From assembly GCA_963170055.1 (NCBI GenBank), contig CAUJGJ010000040.1:2995301-3059300 (forward strand): 64,000 nucleotides of DNA, in the 5' to 3' direction. Under the pieces are notes generated by a model, which saw nothing but the letters and a program-made list of their open reading frames with translations, had not been told where the DNA came from and did no database searches. Shown piece by piece: positions 11,975 through 24,600 of this stretch. The stretch's first letter is position 1. Each line of letters begins with the position of its first letter. The translations under genes were made by a program, and so were the position numbers. The DNA comes from Halisarca cf. caerulea (taxonomy: Eukaryota; Porifera; Demospongiae; Chondrillida; Halisarcidae).

Positions 11975-14900
11975 GGATTTAAAGAAAAGTCTTATAATAG
12001 AGAATTTATATAATAGTAACAGAGAAGTATGAATTCATACAAGAATGAGTTATAGGAATTGTTTTGAAAACAATTGCCAAATATGGCAATTGTTTTCAAA
12101 ACAATTGTCCAGTTACAATAAACAGTATGTTCAATGAATGTTCAGCTGTGCACTTACACTCCAATGCTTTGCAAGTGATTCGAGTGCGTGGGGCGGCAGC
12201 CCCCACGAGTTTTTAACTCAAATTACTTGTTTCTAGCTGACGCTTTCACAATTGGCTTGTGGCCTTTGCCTTTGCATCTTGTCATGAAATTTGCTACTTT
12301 ACGTCCTTAAATCAAGCCATGTTTGCTCAGAGAACTGATTCCAACAAATCGATGTCATTTTGCAATAAACGACGTAATTATTTTGGGCCTATTGTCCATA
12401 CGTCATACACCGTACATCTGGCGAGTGTACGGGGTACGTCCATTGACCGCTTGTTTGACCACCGTATTTTGTCCAGTTTTTCATGAAAAGTACCCTATGT
12501 AAGTGCTGTGGTGGCAACAGGAGAAGCGTGTTGTGCTGCTTACAGGAGCAGTTCTGTGCTTCCAGACAGCTCATCATGTGTCTGAGGACGTCCTTCATCG
12601 TTCGACAGTACAGGAGATTACAGATGTGCGCTGGATTTTCCCTCTCCCGTTGTAAGCACTTGTTAGCATGCAGAAGCAATATAAGCTGTTGCTGAATCAA
12701 CCTCGTCTTCTGCTGGTCATGACCCTCTGTAGAGTTGCCCTGTCCACTAGAAGATGCACTAGGGAGACCTGATGAAGTTGTGTCTTCTCTAAGCTGCATG
12801 CTTGGCTGAGGAAGGCTCTGAATGGATGTACAAACAAACATGCGCGAGTCACATTAGCTTAAATTTTCACACTTCATTCTCTGCTACAGACATTGAATCT
12901 ACTCTTGTAAGCAAGTACACAAAATCAAAATAAATGCATACGTACACATTCACACATGCTGTTATAAGGTACTATGGTAATGTACACACGTGTGTACGAA
13001 TGTTTTTTTTAGCTTGTAGACAACTACTACTCACAGCACATACATACGTAGGACAATTTTACAACAGTGAAAACCAGGAGGAAAGCAAAATGTACGGTAT
13101 GCTGTGAGGTTCATAAATACATCAATCAGTACAGTAGCAGGATACTTTCAGATTGGATATTTACACATGTGGGACATGTCCAGGATCTGTTATGATAGTG
13201 CTTCCCAGTTCGCATAGCGAAAAATGTAATTTTTCGGCACCTACAAGTTATTAGTCACGCAGTTATCTCGTTATTTGGACTAATATTCGGGAGTATACAA
13301 ATGCCGAATCCACGTTCAGTGACATTTCATGTCGTCACAGTTGCTCTGTCACATGCTGGCTTATGACCTAACTCGAAGTTCTTTGGAATTTTAGTTTTCA
13401 GCTGGGTGCTACATGAGGGAATAAGCTGGAGACAGTTTCTGGGTGCCAACTTCAAGCCATTTGAAATATACAATTTTTCCATGTTGGTGAGAGAGAGTTA
13501 TTGTTCCTGTTCCAAGTTACAGGAGCTTGACTTGGCTTTTGAGGCCCAATGGATCAGATCTCGGCCTTTGAAAGGAACAGACAACTCACCCGCATGAAAA
13601 AGTTAGTAACTGTTTTGTTATAGCGATTTATGTGAAAAAATAGCCTTGGAAGTGTTCCACCATGTAGCATTCAAAGCGTTTCGCTTCTTAGTAGGGGTTA
13701 GGAAAACCTTAGTAGCTTCTTCGTGATTAAAGCAAGCTTTCCAATAAGGTAATCGTGTCTACCTGCATCTTAATCCCTTGTTTGACGCTCTGTGTCTACT
13801 ACAAGTGGAGAACAAAAACTATGAAAAAGACCAAAACTTTCACACCTCTGAATTAGCACGGACATGTCCCACATGCGTACCTATGGTACATTTATCCCTC
13901 TATAGTGGATGAGCCTCTGTAGTGGCTCTACTGGTGGTTGTGAAAGATAACAAAAGTTTAGCACATTCTGTTCAAATTTTATACGAAGCATACACACAGC
14001 AATAATAACACATTCTGTAAGCATGAACCTTCTAATATGTATCATAATGAAGGAACATACTAAAAGTTACCAAAAATACCATTTTACAGTGCTATGCAAT
14101 GATTATGCGATAGTTTACCAAAAAAATCCCAGTCATGCTGAAAAAATATGGCGTTCTTTATAGTGTGGCTCAACCTGCAATCGGCAACTACACAGAGGGA
14201 ACGGGATCAGTTTCTTTACCTTGTTTTTCGCTGTACTTGGTTCACTTCCAGGGATCAGTTGACGAATAAACAATGGCAGATTAGGTTGCTCCGAAGATTG
14301 TCAATGTCGAAGGAAGTATATATTATAATGCTCAAGAATCGCAGGAAAGAAGGCACACTGTTAAAGCTAGTTCGTCGTTTCCTCTTCCTAGAGCAGTATT
14401 GTGCCATCATTTCTGGATTCAGGTTGATTCTGAGCTCGTGTTTGTCGTCATGTACCTGTTTCTGAAACTCGTCTGATCTGCAATTATACATTACATTACA
14501 TATGCGGTATGCATAGGATTTGGTGTTTTGACTTTTCGTGCTAATATTTTTGTGATCTATCATTTATATGTTATACTCACAATATGTTTTAACATTTGTT
14601 AGATTGATAATTGAGCCAGTGAAGACTTGATTCATTCTGAATATAATGAAAGAAGTAAAAGCCCCTATAGTGGCTCGTCCACAATAAGGGGGGGGGGGGG
14701 GGAGGGAGGGGGGTGCAACCACATCTTTCACAATAAAGGGTTAAAGAGCTGTAGCTCTGTGATACTCACAGTAATTCTGAATCACTTGAAATTTGTTATG
14801 TGGGTGGGTACATACTCTAGTGGAATCAGCTTCTACCCACGCATTTGAAACAACCTATGCATTATATTATGATTTAGCACCTGTGACCACAAATCCTTGC

Positions 14901-15707
14901 TAAAAAATGTGGACCACTGCAGCGCTTACAGCATCAAGTGTATTCATTGTTTGACTGCCTGATTGGAAAGCTAGGTTGTCAGTTCCTAATTGGTTTCTGT
15001 ACAATAGGACGTATACCATACCTCATAGGAGATATGAGGTCATGATTCAATACTTGCTGTTGAAAAACTAACTCAGCGGCCTTACTACCTGTAGGCACTC
15101 GTAGACTGGTTTGCTATGAAGTAATCAAACCTCGTGACTGCATGTGATAGTCGACAAAGATCTGAGTCTCGCAATCTGCGATTTGATTGGTCAAATCTAA
15201 CTGCGCTCGGATTAGTCAAAATCACTAATCCCAAATCACGATCATCAAAGCATATTACTATGTAATAAGCGTAAAACATGCGCAATACGCTTGGTAGTCA
15301 CTTCGCAATACAATAGTAATACAATCACAGAATGTAATTTTTTTCGATCCCTACTGTAAAAGTCGTGGAATGGGGCATCGATTTTCATTCTTCGAATTAT
15401 TAAGTTTGTACTTTGTTCTACATTTTGAGCTTATTTTTGAGTGCAACCCCCCGATTTCTACAACAGGAATTTGCCCTCTTTATGTTTCACGTAGGCCTGA
15501 CTACAGTCCACGAAGACAATCTTCAAAAACTTTTTAAGGCTCTAGTCTGCTCAGGCAAAAAGTAGATACGTCATTGTCCATACATTATAAGTATATTTCA
15601 GAACTGTATGTCTTCTTCTGCCGAAAATCAAGTAGGGTTGTAAATGTGCTTTGATAAAGTCCGACATTATGTTATATGTTATGTCCAAATCGGACATAAT
15701 ATATCTG

Positions 15708-15800
<93 letters not shown>

Positions 15801-18800
15801 AGCTGGACAAATAGACATGCATACATATGGTACTTTTCATAATAAACCTGACAAAGACTGGCAGTCCAACTGGCAGTCGAATGGTGGACAATCAACACTC
15901 AGTAGGCAGTCATGTAGGGGTCAATGAACAGTCACTTTCGAGCAGTCGTCAAATGTTCACAATGACATCATAAACATTGCACAAGTATCTAGAGTTTTTC
16001 GCTAAGTTCATTTGAGCTCTTAAAATTCTCTACAGCTACGCAGCTTAAGTTGTTTCATTTGTGAAAGTAACAGCGAAACATATCCAGAAGCGTCCATTTG
16101 CACCGAAATTTCAACTGCTGGAAAGTTACTGACAGTAACCAGAATTAGGAGTCTATGAGCAACATACCAAGTGATAGCTTCGTATTTGAAACACACCCAC
16201 TTGTTTTAAGACGAAAGGTGAAGCTATGGACAGGCCGACAATCCTGGCAGAAGAAACCCACGCTGTTACAAAATTGAGAGTCAGCTGCTGTTGGGAACAT
16301 TGGGCATACAAACTTGAGAGAATCAACAGCCAAAAACAGCAGCCCCTTTGTACGAAATTGGTAACACTTTCAGTAAAATAAATCTCTGCCTACAAACTGA
16401 CAACAAAATGACCAGAAATGTGAGCTGTAGAAGGGGGAATTGAAGTTTCTATCTCTTCTAGTTGACAAGGCTTTTATAACTGAACACACGTCACATGATT
16501 CTTGTTACTATTTATGGCCAGCTGCTTCTTCAAGCTCGGTGGTAGCACCTGGTCAAGCAGCAATCAGCACCCGGACTGACAGTAGGCATTCAACGGTCTG
16601 AATGCTGGTCATTGTCCAGTATATTAAGAAAAGTACCGTATGTGCACATGCAGGCATACACACATAAACTGACACACACATGCACATGCACCAAAGATAT
16701 GTCTATACTTGGTATCTATGCATGTACACATGTACAGTATAACAAAAATAATTACGCACACACACAAGCCGATACGTCATTACTAGATGGTGCTAAATTT
16801 GAAATCAAAGGTATTAAAGTAAAGGATCTATCAGAGGAAGGCCACCCAAGGGGTGCAATGTGCACGGTATATGGTACTTCCCATAGTAACTTTAACGACA
16901 AATGTTCATTCATTACATCTTCGTTCAGCATTCGATCAGGGTTCATTCAAGCCTTCGTTCAACCTTCGTTCATTCTGATTGATCACGTGATAGTGGAAGC
17001 GTCATAATGGGCATGCAGATGTTGAAGTATAGGGAGTGTGCAGACGAACGTTATGGTTTATTCTAACTACATGAAAAAACGAATTCTCTATCTAATCAGA
17101 ATTGGCAAGTCTTAGTCTCAGCGAGATAGTTAAGTGTGTTGAAATTTGGTTTCATTCATTTCGAAGAAAATAAACTCATTTCACCAACTTGTGGAAGAAT
17201 CACTCACCTAGTCGAAGCGATGACGTCTATATAGAAGTTGCATAATTTAAAAAAATGTCATATTATGACGTCATGCATGGGTTCAAGCGTTTGTTCCCTC
17301 ATTCACTCCGCATTCGTTCACCCTTCGTTATTCGTTCGTTCATTCGTTCACTCATTTGTTTATAACAAATCCTTGAAATTACTATGGGAAGTACCGTATG
17401 CCATTAGAGCAACAGAAGTATCTACCTAATTATGCTGAAACAACTTAGAAATTATAAACTATATCAATATCGATCTATACGCTGGCCTCACAGGATGAGG
17501 ACATAAAGCATGGATTTGCATTAGGAAGCCCTGTGTATAGCTCACTTTTGGCAACATGTAACATTTCTGCAGACTTCGCATGTCTTTATTTTGGCTACGC
17601 ATAATATTCACCAGGCTTTGCGTAAGTTAGTGCTGATGTCGTCAAATGTTTTTGCAACCATATCAGTGCAATGCAAGGATACTGGCCAAAACGCCAATGT
17701 AAGGAATGGGTACGAAGTCCAAGAAAAACATTCCTAAATTTGTAGACTTAAATGGAGCAGGATGATGAAACCTCTCTGGAAGATCTTCCAAAATTGTTGT
17801 AGAAAGATGATAGTTCTTACTATTTCTAATCTATATCGCTGGTCAACGTGTTGATACAAAGCGTTCAACACCATGGGCAATACCAATCAATCCCTCGATA
17901 GACAGCGCTTCGACAATCGACAGATTCTGGTCAGTCACTCAACCGACAGAGCGATATCGTTCACTTTATTAAGACAAGTACTGTATTTCTTTGAATGGTA
18001 AAAAATGCAGTCTAAGTTTATGATTGCTTATCCATTATCAGTTAGTTTAGCAAGGAACAGGCGATAAAATGCATCATAGTCTAAGTGAGATACAACCACA
18101 ATGCCTGGTGGCTGCCGTGAACAGGCAGAATCGGGCAGATGCAACACACAGTACTTGGGACTACCATACATGGTGGCTGCTATACACAGGTGACATGCAA
18201 ACAATAAATGCTATTAAAACGTCTGGTGCCTGCTATACACAGGTAGGACTGGACTGGTGTACATATGTATGTATGCATCAGTGAAATTTCCTTAGTTTGT
18301 CTCTTGAGGGAGCCAAAAAATAGTATGTACCTACATAATGTACTATCAGATTTATACATGTGCATGATGTACATATGGTACTAATCTTTTAAAAGTTGCT
18401 AAATCGTATCGTTTGCACGGCGTGTTCTCAAAGTACCATCCCTCAAAACGTACCGTTTTCTCAATGTACCGTGCATGCATGGTACGATAGAGAATATGGT
18501 CGAATCCAATTAAATATGGCTGCTTTCACATCACCTGGCAGGATAATAGCCACGCATTTGCCGAAAGCTTGATGAAACAATGCAAAATTTGGTATGAAAT
18601 GTATAACGGTTTAGTTATCCAAGTCAGTGTAGTTTATTTTAGTCAATATGCAAATGGAGTGATTTAGTTTCGCTCAGTATCGACCGAGGAAGAAAAGAAA
18701 GCGCCAACTATACAGAAGCTTCTAAACAAAGAAGGCATATTAGCTAGCATACTTGGAATTCGCAAGTTCCACGGCGATATGAAGAAACAAACAATTCTTC

Positions 18801-21471
18801 GCAAGCATTGATCAGGTGGGTACGTACCACTTCAAGCAAAATTATACGCATAGTTCAGCGCAATGTTATTTTGAACTTACACAAGTTGTTTCTCTTGGGG
18901 AAGAGAAGAAAAAGACTAGACCTCTCCCTACTATAAGTTTCTCTATTCAAGGGGGAAACAATCTGGAGTCTTAACACTTTTCGATAGAAAATCAGTGATA
19001 TGTAACACTATATACAATTGAAATGTACAGCGTTCACGGCGTCTTTCTGTACTAAATGTAGCATTCTCGAACAAGTAATTCGAGTTAAAAACTCGTGGGG
19101 GCTGCCGCCCCACGCACTCGAATCACTTGCAAAGCATTGGAGTGCAAGTGCACAGCTGAACATTCATTGAACATACTGTTTATTGTAACTGGACAATTGT
19201 TTTGAAAACAATTGCCATATTTGGCAATTGTTTTCAAAACAATTCCTATAACTCATTCCTATATAAATTCATACTTCTCTATTACTATTATATAAATTCT
19301 CTATTATAAGACTTTTCTTCAAATCCATATTATATATATAACACCGGAAGTCCAAATGAAAACAATATAGGGCGGCAGCCCCTAAAAATATCGTCAGTGT
19401 GTAAACAATAAGATTTAGCAACTTTTAAGTGATTGGTACCGTACATTATTATAATAACAAAGGGTCAGAATGAGGAGTACTTACTATGTATGTAGGAGTA
19501 TGTACTAAACCAGGTATGTCATAAGCAAGTTCTGTACTTATGGTACTTTTCCTAACAAACTGGACAATGACCAGCAGTCAGACCACTGAATGCCTACTCC
19601 CCATCCAGGTGCAGATTGCAGCTTGACTAGGTGTTGACCACTGAGCTTGAAGAAACAGCAGGCTAAAAATAGTAACAAGGATCACATGACGTACGCTCAG
19701 TTATGAAAGCCTTGTCGACTAGAAGAGATAGAAACTTTGTATTCCCCTTCTACAGCTCGCATTTCAGGTTGTATTGTAGTCCTTTTGTAGGCAGACATGT
19801 ACATATTAACTGAAACTGTTACCAATTTTCTAGAGAGCGGATCCTGCTACTTGCTACTTGCTACCTGCTACCTGCTACCTGCTACCTGCTACTTGCTACC
19901 TGCTACCTGCTACCTGCTACTTGCTACTTGCTACCTGCTACCTGCTACTTGCTACCTGCTACCTGCTACCTGCTACCTGCTACTTGCTACCTGCTACCTC
20001 TCGCTATGTTGTCGTCAGCAACTTTCGAGCAGTTGAAGTTTTGGCACAAATTGACACTTCTGGATACGTTTCGCTGTTACTTTCACGAATGAAACAACTT
20101 ATGCTACATAGCTGCAGACAGTTTTAAGAACTTCTTGAATAAACTTAACAAAAAATTCAAGACACATGCGCAATGTTAATAATGTAATTCTGAACATTTG
20201 GTGACTGCTTGGAAGTGTACGTTCATTGAAACCGACATGACTGCCTACTTTGTGTTGATTGTCCCCCATTCGACTGCCAGTTGGACTGCCAGTCATTGTC
20301 CAGTTTATTATGAAGAGTACCATACGTACATTCATATGTGTGCATGTACATACATACGTATGTATGTACATACATAGTTATTTTGACTGATTTTACCAAT
20401 CACCGATTCACTCAATCGACAAACAAACTTTCTGTTTTGGTACACACAAATGATGCCCACAAATGTAGAATAGAGGAATTCTGTTTGGTTCCACAGACAC
20501 TCTTTACTTACCTCCCCATTCTCAACTGAACTACGTACGAGTAAGGGGGTAGTCTGCACCATCTTGGAGGGATCATCACTGTTTGCCACTGGGGGAACAG
20601 AACCAGGAAACGATGAAGTTGAACTCAATGATCCACTAGTCGACACAACAGCCACAGATTGTTGCTGTGGCTGCATATGAGTTGCAGACAAATTCGATGT
20701 GTCATTTGATGCAATATCATTGGTAGTGACTGACACCGTAATTGGTTGACTTGCTGATGAATTCTGGCCGAAGGACTTTGAAAGCTGTGGTTGTTGGATG
20801 TTATTCTGTGTGTGCTGTGGCTGGTGCTGCTGCTGCTGTGCTGGTGCTATTGACAACTGCATGCCGGCTACACTTGTGGATGGTGACTGACTGTAAGAAG
20901 CATCTAGGGGTCCACCACCACCACCACTCACACCACCCATAGTATTCGTAAGCTGCAGCTGCTGAGGTTGCGATGAAGCAATGGGTGGATGACTAACAGG
21001 GGGTACACGTTGCTGTTGTTGCATGTGTCCAGGTGTGCCCTGATAGCGGCTGTGAGTTACTGGATAGCTGCCCCCTCCAATGGGTGTCTTGGTGATGTCG
21101 ACCACCGGCGGGCCCTGAGTGCTGGGATAACGAAAGTTCTGCTGCCCATGATGCTGCGCATACATGCCGCCTGGCTTGTTCTGTTGCATCTGCCAATAGT
21201 AGCTACTCATAGTTTGGTTGTGAGGCATTGGGGCTCTCTGCTGCATGTTCGTGTGAGGGTAGCCAGAGCGGAGGATTGGTTGGTACATGTTTTGCTGCTG
21301 AGGGTCCACAAAGTTATTGTGGTACGGTATCTGGCCTTGTGATGATTGAGATAGTCTTGGGTTGCTGATTTGAGGGTGGTGCATAGCAGGATTAGCGGAG
21401 TTTACATACATACCATATTCACCATTTGCTGGAAAACAAAAGCAAAAGCAGAGAAAAGATTCATTGAGTGC

Positions 21472-21530
<59 letters not shown>

Positions 21531-21548
21531 ACATGCACACACACACAA

Positions 21549-21580
<32 letters not shown>

Positions 21581-21598
21581 ACATGCACACATACACAT

Positions 21599-21668
<70 letters not shown>

Positions 21669-24600
21669 TACAGAACAAATTGTTCAGGAAGTTTCCACTG
21701 CGCCGTTCCGGAATGAATCTTAGATCGCATTGCAATAGGGAATTAGCTGGGAACCATGTAAGCTGAAATCCAACGCACTGTCACATGTTGCAGAATAAAT
21801 CGTTTGGCAAGTATCCGCTATATTGCTGAATGCACTGTCACATGTTGCAGAATAAATCGTTTGGCAAGTATCCGCTATATTGCTGGAGGAATCTTAGATA
21901 ACAAAGATTAGCGGAATAGTATAGTGCGTGTATTTGCACTAGTCACAATGCAAATTTCACACGCAGGTAGGTTATGTTCGAAATCAGGGAGGATTGTTTA
22001 TTGTAAAGCAAGATTGTTTACATAACAATTACTTTGTTTACATTAAAAGGAATTTCATGCTAGCCTCACATGATCTCAACAACTAAATGCCTTGAACAAA
22101 GGAAAATGCATCAAATACACTGAGAGGTTTCTTTGATGCTGATTGCATTAAGCTTCTCTAGAGACGATTTCGTTCATTTCAAATTTAGTTTAGCGGCTAT
22201 TCTGTCAATATGCATGGCAGTGTTGTTTGATATGACGTAATCAAATCACATGACTGCATGTGATGTCAACCTAAAGAGCAGACAAGGTCGACAAGAAAAC
22301 TTTAACGAAAATTCCGGTGGTAGAGATCTTTGAGTTTGGCTTTGAAACTTTTGTATGTTGTTCCTAAAGGACCAAACCTCCAAAATCGAATCTTGCGACT
22401 TTGTACGTCATCCCATTCCCGCTATGTCCAGTGTCTTGTAGCTGGGGACCTTCTTTTTCAGCAGAAAACCCTGGACATAACAGCCGTGGAAAGGAGCTGC
22501 AAGATGCAAGATTCGATTTTAAATTAGTAAGTTTTCAATCTGTACTTTCATTCAAACCTAGTTTTATGAGCAAAAGCCTGGATGTTTGTCATTTATAATT
22601 TTTTGGATATGGCAAAAGAAAACACGACATGCGTAACATGATCTTAGAACTTTCTTCTTAGCGAATCAGACACTAAGAATATAATATTATGTTATAGATA
22701 CGGTAAAATGTGTTTTTAGAACATCTACTAACATTCAAACAGAAAACAAGCCAAATATTTGAAGGACCACGAAGACGACCCCATTTTGTTTTATGTCCAT
22801 AAATTGGACATAACATACCTGAAACGAGAACACATCAACCACTGCAGACTTCAGGCTAACTTTGCAAAGAGCATTAGTCTATACTAAGTCTTTACAGCTC
22901 TTACATCTCTGAGGTAAGGTGCAATGGACAATTCGGATTTTGCAACACGTGGCAACTCCAGAACAAAACGGGTATACAGGGGCGTAGCTCCATTGTTTCG
23001 TAGTTGCCCGGAAACCCCTTGCTTTGAACCTCCCCATTATGTGAAACCACTTTCTTGCTAATTGCTGTATAATGATGTAATCAGCCCAGTCACTTACTCT
23101 AATTAAGTGTGCACAATGCGTGTATATTTCTGCTGTGATTCTGTGAAGCGATGGCGCGAAACGAACTATTCTTGATTAGTTTTCATGACGTGTTTATCAT
23201 CCTTCAGCTTTGTTCCAGTACCTTTAACTTATGGGCCAAATCAAGAAAAGAAACCAAAGAATAGCAGAGAACAGCCCTCTACTTTGAGACCCAAGATCAT
23301 TCTTCACCATGTGTTCAGGCTGAAGCAATAGCTCAGCCTAGAAATGATATTGGTACCTACGATGTAGAAACAGTGCAGAAATTGACAGATGATGAGAAGC
23401 TATGGCTTCTAAAAGGATGTTTTTAGACCCATTAGTAGTTATGCATTCGGTCATAGAGAAGAATATGGAAAGCAACGCACATTCCAATATTCTTGGCTGG
23501 CACAATTCTCTTGGCTTTACTATTCTGTGCCTAAAAAGAGTGGACATTGTGTGAATTTCTTTCTTTTTGCCAAGTCCAACATGCCTCTTGGTCAACTTGT
23601 CACATCGCCAATGACTAAGTTGATTACAGACTTCCGTGAAACGCATGCCGAGGTTGAGATTTTAGAAACCCCCTCCTTTTTTCCTGGCTACGCACCTGAG
23701 TATAGGCTGTTCACCAGACCACTTCTGGCCGACATTATGACGTCATAATTAAAAAAAATGGAGGCTAGAAGTAGGTCTGGGCAACGCAAGACTGGTGGAG
23801 ATATTATGTCCGTAAATATATTATGGTGTCACAAATTCCATAAACTAGTTGTGAACAAAGTTCAGAACCTCGCTGAATAAATTGAAACTTGGAATGGATG
23901 TGGGAATAGCAGCCATGTTTGTAATGGCGGTCGAAAATGGAGGGCGACATGGCGAATTTTCTGACTTCACGAAAAGAACCCCATTCTACTGGGCGAAGCA
24001 ATTCAGACAAAGCTTCGTTCCTTGTATTGATCTATAAGTCCACACCGTATATTAAAGTAGTTAAGACCCATAAATCTTGAGTATATACTGGGAGTGTAAA
24101 CGGACTGTAAATTTCTATCGAGTAGCTTGATTTTCGCTTGAATTTATGCATTAATTTGTAGCGCACACTTAACTAATTCTTTCACAGTACATTATCTGTT
24201 ATTTACCTTATATTTCGACCTGTGATTTACAACCAAAGACGTACTTTCGGGGCCCTTGTAGACTTTTATGGCCAATAATGCGTGGGCGACCAGGTTCTGT
24301 CTACGCTGAATGTGGCCAAGACACAGATGATGCTTGTTAGTATGAAGCATAGGGAGTCAGATTTATATGGTATCAGCATAATGGTTGGTGAGCATGAAAT
24401 AGAGAGGAAAAGGTGTGTAAAATCTTTGGGTGTTTACCTTGATGACAGTCTGAAGTGGCATGAACAGGTTAACGCCATATGTAGGAAGTGTTGGGCTGCA
24501 TTGGCAAGTCTCAAGCGATTCAGAAAGGTTCTTCCTGTCTCTCTGAAAAAGAAACTATACAACTGTATGGTCCTTCCACACTTGGATTACTGCTGTCTCA

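Noticed and set aside
19797..20127. ORFs rich in CYLLPAT repeats
   Set aside because: Read-through of the 7 bp CTACYTG array in a noncoding family C element.
20332..20511. Extension of the Gln-rich frame past position 20512 to a stop
   Set aside because: A good donor (GAG|gtaagt) at 20511 and exact phase agreement with the TAZ1 exon show that coding leaves the frame there.
21402..21766. Long CVCVCV and HTHTHT proteins on both strands
   Set aside because: Translations of (CA)n/(TG)n microsatellites. The same applies to frames at 4365-4722, 15551-15898, 48105-48381, 52652-52993, 54380-54837 and 63529-63922.
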